Shown here in pieces: positions 1-5,991 of a stretch of 10,363 nt of DNA. Under the pieces are notes generated by a model. The model saw nothing but the letters and a program-made list of their open reading frames with translations. It had not been told where the DNA came from and did not search any database. This DNA is from an uncultured Treponema sp. Its GTDB lineage: Bacteria; Spirochaetota; Spirochaetia; Treponematales; Treponemataceae. The stretch spans positions 1 through 10,363 of the forward strand of contig CALINC010000142.1 in NCBI GenBank assembly GCA_938045195.1, read 5' to 3'. How positions within the stretch are numbered: the stretch's first letter is position 1; each line of letters opens with the position of its first letter. The position numbers were made by a program, and so were the translations under genes.

Positions 1-44
1 ATGATAAACAGTTCGGCACAAATACTGCCTCGCTGTTTATCTTT

Positions 45-70
45 CGAGTTTGCCTCATCGGCAAACGTCG
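45..70 (+). other. Inverted repeat (hairpin) just before the first gene
   Basis: The arms GTTTGCC (48-54) and GGCAAAC (60-66) pair perfectly around the loop TCATC. Three more pairs, CGA (45-47) with TCG (68-70), can form across one bulged G at 67. The hairpin ends six bases before the ribosome binding site of the first gene. No T-run follows, so it is not a classical intrinsic terminator. It could be the end of an upstream transcript or a structured 5' leader. The fold is seen; the role is inferred. Confidence 0.4.
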
Positions 71-76
71 TATTAT

Positions 77-81
77 GGGAG
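77..81 (+). promoter_or_regulatory. Ribosome binding site that fixes the first gene's start
   Basis: GGGAG lies seven bases before the ATG at 89. The longest reading frame would begin at a TTG at 50, inside the hairpin and without a binding site. This motif, together with the signal peptide that starts at the ATG, decides the start. Confidence 0.7.
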
Positions 82-88
82 AATAAAG

Positions 89-1546
89 ATGAAAAAATAT
101 ATTTTGATAATTGCAACTGTTTTTTATGTTGTGTCATATTGCGGTGCGCAAGATACTACACAAAATATAATAAACACTCAAACGAAAAATATGCTTGAAG
201 AAATAAGACGGAGAAACGGTATTGATACCGACACCTATACGGCTTCCGGGAAAAATAACCGGGGCGAAGCCGACGGCTTTTTAGCAAATAGAGATATGCA
301 AGAGCCTACGAATGTATCGGTTTCCGAAACTGTCGAAATTAACGGTAATGATAACGTTAAGCAGAAGCTTTCCGTTGCTCCGGCTTTCGATAGCCGCAGG
401 ACTGCTTTTGCAACAGGTTTTGATATTTCCTTAGGTTTCTCCTCTTCATATTATAAAGTTACCGATTTTTTTAAACCGGTACTTGTAGTTGACTTTGATG
501 ATATGTCGGCAAAACTGCCTAAAAAAGGTCTTGACGCTACAGTAGCCGGCCGTTCTAATTTTTTCTTAAACATTTACATCAAAAATAAATATGAAATAGG
601 TTCATATACATCAACAGAGGGGTATGAATTTTCCAATATACCGAAAAATGTAATAGATTTTGTCTCTAAAGGGAATAAACTCGGAGAGAAAATTTCAGGG
701 AAAATTTCGTCTTCAATGTATAGCTTTGCAAACACTTCCGTATTTTTTGGAATGAAAATAGATAATTTTAAATTTAAAATAGATGCGTCTTATTTTATTC
801 CGCTTGTATATTTAACCTATGACAACATGAGTTACGAATTTCATAACGACCCAGAAACAGGAAAAACTGTTGCCAAAGTCAATGCCGATGTACGGATATA
901 CAATAATATACCTTATACACACCCCGATAATTCAGTTAAGAAAATGTTTAAAAGCGGCGGTGTCGATTTAAATTTATCCGGTTCGTATACTTTTTCACCG
1001 ATTGCAAATTTAAATTTTTCAATTAATGCTATCCCGTTTTTCGCTGCACGTATGAATAATGGCTGGAGGTTCACTATAAACGGTATCGTTGAGCAGGATG
1101 CTGCAATATCTTATATACAAAATATGCTTCTTCCAAACCAAGATTCACAACAATTGCAATGGATAAAACATTCCTTTAAAATGAATATGAAACAAGATAC
1201 ATTAACGGAAAAAAAAGTATACCGTCCACTAAAATTATCCGTAAGTTCCAATATTCGGCCGTTAAAAAATGACTACTTAATTATTACCCCAAACATAGGT
1301 TGTTCGTGTTACAAACCTCTCTATATTGATGCGGGCATTAAAGTTGAAAGCCGCTTTTTAAAGGTTTTAGGCGCATATTACTCGCTTAACCGGGAAGACA
1401 GAATTTGGAAAAACTGTCTCGGTTTATTCTTGGATACACGTGCCTTTAGACTTGAACTTGCCGTTTCAAGTATATCATCGTCATTTGCAAGCAGCTTTAA
1501 AGGCACCGGTGCTGAAGCATATCTCGGTATGGTTATAGGGTGGTAA
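89..1546 (+). CDS. Predicted outer-membrane beta-barrel protein, unknown function
   Basis: I do not recognise this 485-residue protein. It begins with a signal peptide: lysines at 2-3, a hydrophobic stretch at 4-17, and likely signal peptidase I cleavage after Ala20 (Cys-Gly-Ala before Gln). A polar region of about 80 residues follows. From about residue 105 to the end there are many short alternating hydrophobic/polar segments rich in Tyr, Phe, Ser and Asn, typical of amphipathic beta-strands. The chain ends in Gly-Trp, and a terminal aromatic residue is common in proteins inserted by the BAM machinery. Together these suggest an outer-membrane barrel, but this is inference from composition. 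Cys18 could be read as a lipidation site, but Tyr at -1 argues against it. The ATG at 89 is chosen because it has a ribosome binding site and starts the signal peptide. The coaD start follows after 13 bases, so the two are probably co-transcribed. Confidence 0.75.
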   Translation: MKKYILIIATVFYVVSYCGAQDTTQNIINTQTKNMLEEIRRRNGIDTDTYTASGKNNRGEADGFLANRDMQEPTNVSVSETVEINGNDNVKQKLSVAPAFDSRRTAFATGFDISLGFSSSYYKVTDFFKPVLVVDFDDMSAKLPKKGLDATVAGRSNFFLNIYIKNKYEIGSYTSTEGYEFSNIPKNVIDFVSKGNKLGEKISGKISSSMYSFANTSVFFGMKIDNFKFKIDASYFIPLVYLTYDNMSYEFHNDPETGKTVAKVNADVRIYNNIPYTHPDNSVKKMFKSGGVDLNLSGSYTFSPIANLNFSINAIPFFAARMNNGWRFTINGIVEQDAAISYIQNMLLPNQDSQQLQWIKHSFKMNMKQDTLTEKKVYRPLKLSVSSNIRPLKNDYLIITPNIGCSCYKPLYIDAGIKVESRFLKVLGAYYSLNREDRIWKNCLGLFLDTRAFRLELAVSSISSSFASSFKGTGAEAYLGMVIGW

Positions 1547-1559
1547 GGCAAACTGAATA

Positions 1560-2054
1560 ATGGTAAAAGCTGTTTTTGCAGGGTCGTTTGACCCGCCCAC
1601 TTTCGGGCATCTCAATGTAATAGAACGCGCTCAAAAAATATTTACCGAAGTTCATGTTGTAATAGCGGTAAACAACAATAAGCATTATTTATTTTCCGGA
1701 GAAGAGCGTCTTAATATGATGAAAGCTCTTGTAAAACAATGGGATAATGTTGTAGTAAATACGTGGCAATCTTTAATAGTGGATTATGCCGAAAAAATAG
1801 GAGCGGGGGCTTTAATTAGGGGTGTTAGGAATGTGTCGGATTTTTCTTATGAATTTGACCTTGCTTTAATGAATAAGGGTTTAAACAATAAAATTGAAAC
1901 CGTATTTTTAGTACCCGACCCGAAATATTTTGTATTACGATCGAGCTCAATAAAAGAACTTGCATCTTTCGGAGGAGACTTATCGGGAATGGTACCGGAT
2001 ATTGTTGCAAAAGCTCTCAAAGAAAAGATGGGGCTTTTAAAAAGACTCTTTTGA
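1560..2054 (+). CDS. coaD: Phosphopantetheine adenylyltransferase CoaD
   Basis: CoaD transfers AMP from ATP to 4'-phosphopantetheine, giving dephospho-CoA and pyrophosphate. This is the next-to-last step of coenzyme A synthesis and is cytosolic. The 164-residue length is normal for the family. Seen in the sequence are the nucleotidyltransferase motif GSFDPPTFGH (8-17, with T14-x-G-H17), Lys41 in NNNKH, the RGVRNVSDFSYE block (88-99; the usual form is RGxRxxxDFxYE) and SSSIKELASFGGD (128-140), matching the family's SSS-x-KE-(I/V)A motif. The start is 13 bases after the preceding stop. Its ribosome binding site is weak: only AAGG, overlapping that stop and about 11 bases upstream. Translational coupling to the barrel gene is therefore likely. 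The last 18 bases overlap the end of the convergent gerMN gene. The identification is firm. Confidence 0.97.
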   Translation: MVKAVFAGSFDPPTFGHLNVIERAQKIFTEVHVVIAVNNNKHYLFSGEERLNMMKALVKQWDNVVVNTWQSLIVDYAEKIGAGALIRGVRNVSDFSYEFDLALMNKGLNNKIETVFLVPDPKYFVLRSSSIKELASFGGDLSGMVPDIVAKALKEKMGLLKRLF

Positions 2055-2954
2055 CAGCGGAGAACCTATCCATACGCCTTCTCCGCCAAGAAAGTCTTTA
2101 TGCTGACCCTCTATTAAAATTTGAACATTCTGCACTGTCGGAAATTCGCAAGCGGTAAAAACTATTTGGGCAAGCTGGGCATAATAAGCCTCAATTCCAT
2201 AACGGTTAAACTGAAATTCTTCACTGAAACTTATAAAAGCCGTACCGTTTTTTACATAAGCCGAAAGCAATTTTGTATCGGGCGGAATAAATGAACGAAG
2301 CCCTTTTTTTGCTTCTTCCGTAGAAACGCCTTGAAGCAATACTTTTACAGTTTCGGACATAGGTGAATCGGTCTTAGAAATATCTCTATTAATTTTTTTT
2401 CTTGTAATTCTGCCGTCAGATTCAACTTGGACAAAAAAGATATTACGCTTTTCGGTTTTTATTACATCGGCTTTTTGTGCATCCGCTTGTTTATTAGAGG
2501 AATTCTCAGCCTTATCGCTTTGCCCTGCTGCACCTGTTTTTTCATTACTGCCGATTTTAGCTGCCGGCGCACTCTTTTTATCTTCCGCTGTTTTTTTTAA
2601 GGATTCATCGGCAGCTTTTTTGTTCTCTGTTTTTTTTTCGGAGGAAACATTCTTAGACTTTGTATCTTTTTCTGAAACAGATACGGCTTTTTTTTCTTCC
2701 TTAGTGTCCGAGCTGCCCTCTTCTTGAGTTTCAGCCGTTATTTTTTCTATCTCGTTTTGAATTTCCACTAAATCACTTTCGGATTTTGCTGCATCATCTT
2801 GTTCTGTTTTTTGAAACAGGTTTTTCGCACCCGTTTTTTCCAATACAGTACTAATATTTTCTTTATTTATAAAAAACAAAAGTGCAACCAGTAAAATAAA
2901 TGCTACCCAAAAAAACCAGCCTAATGATGCCTTTTTCTTATTTTTATCCGCCAT
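2037..2954 (-). CDS. Membrane-anchored GerMN-domain protein
   Basis: This 305-residue protein has three parts. A short Lys-rich cytoplasmic N-terminus leads into one membrane segment at about 11-30. Residues about 48-168 form a low-complexity Lys/Glu/Ala/Ser linker, probably disordered. Residues about 171-300 form a GerMN domain, recognisable by FIPPDTKLLSAYVKNG, FISFSEEF, AQLAQIVFTACEFP, VQNVQILIEG and the ending LGGEGVWIGSPL. GerMN domains are known from the spore germination protein GerM and from anchored proteins of non-sporing bacteria, where they are thought to sit outside the membrane and to act in envelope or peptidoglycan-related processes. The exact role here is unknown. No ribosome binding site precedes the ATG, and the promoter places transcription start almost at the ATG. 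The linker carries several long A-tracts on the coding strand. The 3' end overlaps coaD by 18 bases, tail to tail. Confidence 0.88.
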   Translation of the reverse strand: MADKNKKKASLGWFFWVAFILLVALLFFINKENISTVLEKTGAKNLFQKTEQDDAAKSESDLVEIQNEIEKITAETQEEGSSDTKEEKKAVSVSEKDTKSKNVSSEKKTENKKAADESLKKTAEDKKSAPAAKIGSNEKTGAAGQSDKAENSSNKQADAQKADVIKTEKRNIFFVQVESDGRITRKKINRDISKTDSPMSETVKVLLQGVSTEEAKKGLRSFIPPDTKLLSAYVKNGTAFISFSEEFQFNRYGIEAYYAQLAQIVFTACEFPTVQNVQILIEGQHKDFLGGEGVWIGSPLSKESF

Positions 2955-2962
2955 ATATTCTT

Positions 2963-2991
2963 ATCATAATATATTTTTAACAATGTTTCAA
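2963..2991 (-). promoter_or_regulatory. Sigma-70-type promoter for the GerMN gene
   Basis: Read on the minus strand, TTGAAA (2991-2986) and TATGAT (2968-2963) are separated by 17 bases, and each matches the consensus hexamer at five of six positions. Transcription would begin near 2956, one or two bases before the ATG at 2954. That fits the absence of a ribosome binding site and suggests a leaderless mRNA. Confidence 0.6.
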
Positions 2992-3051
2992 TCGGTGCTA
3001 TTTGCGCTATTTTCATCTATAATAAAATAAGATTTGGCTTTTGTTCTCCCC

Positions 3052-3080
3052 TTGACAATATCTATAAAAAGATAAATAAT
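3052..3080 (+). promoter_or_regulatory. Sigma-70-type promoter for kbl
   Basis: TTGACA (3052-3057), a perfect -35 hexamer, is followed after 17 bases by AATAAT (3075-3080), five of six matches to TATAAT. The start near 3087 would leave a 5' leader of about 55 bases. A second possible -10 (TATAAT, 3018-3023) has only a poor -35 and is less likely. Confidence 0.6.
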
Positions 3081-3141
3081 AAGCGATAGAAACGGTTTGT
3101 TTTGAGCTGTTTTTAATTTATATTTTCTTAGGGGGAAAACT

Positions 3142-4329
3142 ATGTCGAATATCCATGATATGGAATTTTTACAAAAAAAAGTTCAAGAGTTAAAAGAACA
3201 GGGCTTGTATAAAGAGCTTGTAACTCTTGAAGGTCCGAATGATGCGGAGTGTATTATTAACGGAAAAAAAGTTATTAACCTTTCTTCCAATAACTATTTA
3301 GGTTTTGCAAACCATCCGCGGTTAAAAAAAGCTGCGATTGCCGCAATAGAAAAATACGGTGCAGGAGCAGGTGCTGTCCGCCCTATCATCGGCAATATGA
3401 AAATCCATGATGACTTGGAAAAACTCTTAGCTGAATTTAAACGGGAAGAAGCCGTTTTAGCTTTTCAGTCCGGCTTTAACTGCAATGCCGGTGTTATTCA
3501 AGCCGTTACCGAAAAAGGAGACTTAATTATTTCCGACCAGTTAAACCATGCTTCCATTATCGACGGAACCCGACTTTCAAAAGCTGATAAGGCCGTATTC
3601 CAACACTCCGATATGGCAGACCTTGAAAAAGTTTTAAAAGAAAAAAGGGCAAATTATAATAATGTACTAATTATTACCGACGGTGTTTTCTCGATGGACG
3701 GAGACATTGCTAATCTTCCGGGTATTGTAGAACTTGCAGAAAAATATAACTGTTTAACCTATGTTGACGACGCACACTCAAGCGGCGTTTTGGGTGAAAG
3801 CGGACGAGGTTCTGTTGACCATTTCCACCTGCACGGCAGAGTTGACTTTGCTATGGGGACGCTTTCAAAGGCTATCGGTGTTGTCGGCGGTTATGTCGCC
3901 GGGAAAAAAGTTACAATAGACTGGCTGAAAAACAGAGGCCGTCCGTTTTTATTCTCCACAGGACTTCCGCCCGCAGCAGTAGGAGCCGCGATTGAGGCTC
4001 TTAAAATGCTAATGGAATCCACCGAATATACAGACAAACTTTGGACAAATGCCAAACACTTTAAAGAGGGCTTAGGCAAACTCGGCTTTAATACGGGACA
4101 CAGCGAAACTCCGATTACGCCGATTATCGTAGGTGAAGAGTCCAAAACCTTAGAGTTCTCAAAAAAACTGTTTGAAAACGGACTGTTCTCAGGGCCGATA
4201 GTCTTCCCGACCGTACCGAAAGGCACCGGACGCGTCAGATGTATGGTTACGGCAGGGCATTCGATTGAGCAGCTTGACCGCGCCGTTGCAATTTGCGAAA
4301 AAGTCGGAAAAGAAATGGGAATTATTTAG
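3142..4329 (+). CDS. kbl: Glycine C-acetyltransferase (2-amino-3-ketobutyrate CoA ligase)
   Basis: Kbl is a PLP enzyme of the alpha-oxoamine synthase family. It interconverts 2-amino-3-oxobutyrate plus CoA with glycine plus acetyl-CoA, the second step of threonine breakdown through threonine dehydrogenase. At 395 residues it has the normal length. Visible features are SSNNYLGF (48-55), LNHASIIDG (134-142), DGVFSMDGD (180-188), VDDAHSSG (208-215) with the cofactor-contacting Asp and His, GTLSKAIG (239-246) with the predicted Schiff-base Lys243, FSTGLPP (271-277) and GTGRVR (361-366). It resembles the Firmicutes-type Kbl more than BioF or HemA. One mild departure is IIGNMKIHD at 82-90, where relatives usually have a Gly-Thr. 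AGGGGG (3130-3135) is a good ribosome binding site six bases before the ATG. No tdh gene is adjacent. BioF-like side activity cannot be excluded. Confidence 0.93.
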   Translation: MSNIHDMEFLQKKVQELKEQGLYKELVTLEGPNDAECIINGKKVINLSSNNYLGFANHPRLKKAAIAAIEKYGAGAGAVRPIIGNMKIHDDLEKLLAEFKREEAVLAFQSGFNCNAGVIQAVTEKGDLIISDQLNHASIIDGTRLSKADKAVFQHSDMADLEKVLKEKRANYNNVLIITDGVFSMDGDIANLPGIVELAEKYNCLTYVDDAHSSGVLGESGRGSVDHFHLHGRVDFAMGTLSKAIGVVGGYVAGKKVTIDWLKNRGRPFLFSTGLPPAAVGAAIEALKMLMESTEYTDKLWTNAKHFKEGLGKLGFNTGHSETPITPIIVGEESKTLEFSKKLFENGLFSGPIVFPTVPKGTGRVRCMVTAGHSIEQLDRAVAICEKVGKEMGII

Positions 4330-4338
4330 TTTTCCTTC

Positions 4339-4366
4339 GCCGGTTAAAAGTTTGATTTTAACCGGC
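4339..4366 (+). terminator. Strong hairpin after kbl, possible terminator without T-run
   Basis: The arms 4339-4349 (GCCGGTTAAAA) and 4356-4366 (TTTTAACCGGC) are perfectly complementary over 11 pairs, with the six-base loop GTTTGA. It starts ten bases after the kbl stop. No run of T follows on either strand, so standard intrinsic termination is doubtful. It may protect the 3' end of the kbl mRNA or act with another termination mechanism. The hairpin is seen; its function is inferred. Confidence 0.5.
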
Positions 4367-4415
4367 ACTTAAGTAGTGGGCATCTACACATACGAAAGAT
4401 GCGAAACAAATCCCA

Positions 4416-4443
4416 AAAGGTACTTTTAAGATACCTTTATAAT
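4416..4443 (+). promoter_or_regulatory. Candidate -10 element with overlapping dyad
   Basis: TATAAT at 4438-4443 is a perfect -10 hexamer before the small lipoprotein gene, but no acceptable -35 lies 16-18 bases upstream. That interval holds a dyad instead: AAAGGTA (4416-4422) and TACCTTT (4432-4438) around nine bases. The second arm touches the -10. This arrangement would suit an operator or an activator-dependent promoter. It is a pattern-based guess. Confidence 0.35.
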
Positions 4444-4448
4444 ACTCC

Positions 4449-4452
4449 GGAG
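4449..4452 (+). promoter_or_regulatory. Ribosome binding site that fixes the small lipoprotein start
   Basis: GGAG lies six bases before the ATG at 4459. The reading frame is open from an ATG at 4399, but that start would put 20 polar residues ahead of the lipoprotein signal. This motif supports the shorter form. Confidence 0.7.
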
Positions 4453-4458
4453 CAAATT

Positions 4459-4887
4459 ATGAAGCAAAAAGGTCTTTATATATTTTTAATTTTATGTGTA
4501 ATTTTTTCATCATGTAAAACAAAACAAATTCCTCCTGCGGAAATTCCGGTTGTAAAAGAAATAGCCTTTATTCAAGTTGCGGATAGAGGGCAAATTTCAT
4601 TTAAAGGCTTACCTTGTACGGTAACCTTATCTGATGGGAACGTCCAAAATTACACAACCGACGATGAGGGTAAAATAATCATAAAAGCGGACTCCAATTT
4701 AAAAATCGTTAAGATTGTCTATAATTTTAATGGTTATACAAGAACGGGCGGAAAACTTTTAGCCAAGGAAGATTTTAAACTTGCAAAAAAGGTAAAAACA
4801 AATAAGAATACCAAAACACAAGAATTTCAACTTAATTTTACACTTAATGCAGGAGCAAAAACAATTTTAATTTTGGATATCTTTTAA
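4459..4887 (+). CDS. Small lipoprotein of unknown function
   Basis: This 142-residue protein is predicted to be lipidated. Lysines at 2 and 4 are followed by a hydrophobic core (5-16) and a lipobox Phe-Ser-Ser-Cys with Cys19 as the modified residue, as usual in spirochaetes. After a short Pro-rich spacer, residues about 35-85 contain a pattern resembling a small beta-sandwich of the carboxypeptidase-regulatory or surface-protein repeat kind: GLPCTVTLSDG, then TTDDEGKIIIKAD, then KIVKIVYNFNGYT. A Lys/Asn/Thr-rich stretch at about 107-118 separates this from a final beta-like segment. The fold is inferred from the strand pattern only, and I do not recognise the family. The gene lies 129 bases after kbl and may be transcribed from its own weak promoter or by readthrough. 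Its stop codon overlaps that of the convergent FMN-binding lipoprotein gene by four bases. Confidence 0.75.
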   Translation: MKQKGLYIFLILCVIFSSCKTKQIPPAEIPVVKEIAFIQVADRGQISFKGLPCTVTLSDGNVQNYTTDDEGKIIIKADSNLKIVKIVYNFNGYTRTGGKLLAKEDFKLAKKVKTNKNTKTQEFQLNFTLNAGAKTILILDIF

Positions 4888-5240
4888 TCCGCTGTAATTT
4901 TTTTTACATCCGCTTTTTCCAAAGCTGCCTTTACGGCATCCAAAAAACCCTTGCTGGTAATTGTTGCTCCGCTTATGCAGTCAACTTCTACCGAATTTTC
5001 CTCTATTATTTTGGCAGGCAAATATTCAAAAACCGCATCGGTATAACCGGGAGTGTCGAAATAGTCAATAACAGTAATGTCTTTTATTTTATCTTTTTCT
5101 ATTTCAACACGAACACGAATTTGTCCGAGAAGCCCATCCCCCACTCCTTCAAAAATACCGGATATGGAATCTTCCGTATTTCTAACCGAACAGGAGATGC
5201 AAAAAAATATAAGTAAACATAGAAAGTATATTTTCTTCAT
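4884..5240 (-). CDS. FMN-binding-domain lipoprotein
   Basis: This 118-residue lipoprotein consists almost entirely of an FMN_bind domain, as in the NqrC and RnfG subunits. The signal peptide (residues 1-16) leads to a probable lipidated Cys17. Cys at -3 makes the lipobox non-canonical, though spirochaetal lipoboxes are loose. The domain runs from about GVGDGLLG (32-39) through VEIEKDKIKDITVIDY to the motif DCISGAT (87-93). In this family the threonine of D-x-x-(S/T)-G-A-T carries FMN in a phosphoester bond made by an ApbE/Ftp-type flavin transferase, so Thr93 is the predicted site. A role in electron transfer outside the cytoplasm is likely; its partners are unknown. The ATG at 5240 is chosen because AGGA (5252-5249) lies eight bases upstream, just past the lptB stop, and because the signal peptide starts there. 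A longer form from 5273 would overlap lptB. It is the last gene of the lpt operon. Confidence 0.87.
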   Translation of the reverse strand: MKKIYFLCLLIFFCISCSVRNTEDSISGIFEGVGDGLLGQIRVRVEIEKDKIKDITVIDYFDTPGYTDAVFEYLPAKIIEENSVEVDCISGATITSKGFLDAVKAALEKADVKKITAD

Positions 5241-5253
5241 TGTATAAATCCTT

Positions 5254-5991
5254 TTACATTTTAAATTCTTCACCTAAATAAATTTTACGCGCAATTTCGG
5301 AATTAAGAATCTCATCTCGAGAGCCCTGCTCGACAATTTCGCCTTTACCGATTATATATGCCCTATCGGTTATTTCCAATGTATCGCGTACATTATGGTC
5401 TGTTATTAAAATGCCGATACCTTGTTGAGCCAGTACCCGCACTATGCTCTTTATATCATGTACCGCAATCGGGTCAATACCCGCAAAAGGCTCATCAAGC
5501 AATAAAAATTTAGGTTCAATCGCAAGAGCTCTTGCAATTTCCGTTCTGCGTCTTTCTCCGCCCGAAAGCGTATAAGCAGGCTGATTTCTATTTTGTGTAA
5601 TACCGAATTCATCAAGAAGAAATTCCAGCCTTTCTTTTTTTTGACCTCTTGTCAAATCCTTGCGGGTTTCCAAAATAGCATAAATATTTTGCTCTACGGT
5701 TAACTTCCTAAAAACCGAGGCTTCTTGCGGTAAATATGAAATTCCCACACGGGCACGCTTATACATAGGTAAATCGGTTATCCGTTTCCCATCCAAATAA
5801 ATATCGCCGGAATTGGGTTTATAAAACCCGACTATCATATAGAATGAAGTGGTCTTCCCTGCTCCGTTGGGGCCCAAAAGCCCGACAATTTCACCTTGCT
5901 GCATAGAAAAACTGACATCTCTTACAGCATGTTTTTTCCTAAAAAATTTATTTAGCCCTTCAACTTTTAATATGCTTTTATTGTCATTCAT
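5254..5991 (-). CDS. lptB: LptB-type lipid export ABC ATPase
   Basis: This is the cytoplasmic ATPase that powers the Lpt bridge, moving LPS or a related lipid from the inner to the outer membrane. The 245 residues contain Walker A GPNGAGKTT (40-48), the Q-loop glutamine in YLPQEASVFRKLTVEQN (Gln89), the signature LSGGERRR (142-149), Walker B FLLLDEP (162-168) with catalytic Glu167, FAGIDPIAV (169-177) and the H-loop TDHNVRDTL (197-205, His199). The PQ-x-SVFRKLTV-x-(D/E)N and DHNVRDTL stretches are characteristic of LptB and separate it from LivF-like relatives. The ATG at 5991 overlaps the lptA stop by eight bases and has GGTGA five bases upstream, which gives the usual LptB length. The reading frame is open to an ATG at 6033, but that adds 14 Met/Lys-rich residues of no family resemblance. 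Confidence 0.95.
   Translation of the reverse strand: MNDNKSILKVEGLNKFFRKKHAVRDVSFSMQQGEIVGLLGPNGAGKTTSFYMIVGFYKPNSGDIYLDGKRITDLPMYKRARVGISYLPQEASVFRKLTVEQNIYAILETRKDLTRGQKKERLEFLLDEFGITQNRNQPAYTLSGGERRRTEIARALAIEPKFLLLDEPFAGIDPIAVHDIKSIVRVLAQQGIGILITDHNVRDTLEITDRAYIIGKGEIVEQGSRDEILNSEIARKIYLGEEFKM

Noticed and set aside
1..58. Possible minus-strand gene leaving the window, starting at an ATG at 58
   Set aside because: Only about 19 residues are visible, with no binding site or recognisable motif, and it lies within the hairpin region.
50..76. Promoter for the first gene (TTGCCT with TATTAT at 71-76)
   Set aside because: The spacer is only 15 bases and the start near 83 would lie after the ribosome binding site at 77-81.
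1..198. Open plus-strand frame starting at base 1
   Set aside because: It overlaps the first gene in another frame, has no ribosome binding site in view and reads as a Cys-rich, unstructured chain. It is a shadow.
3891..4226. 111-residue minus-strand frame inside kbl
   Set aside because: It is antisense to conserved kbl codons and shows no motifs. It is a shadow frame.
5241..5273. Longer start for the FMN-binding lipoprotein at 5273
   Set aside because: It would put 11 charged and polar residues ahead of the signal peptide and overlap lptB, while the ATG at 5240 has a good binding site.
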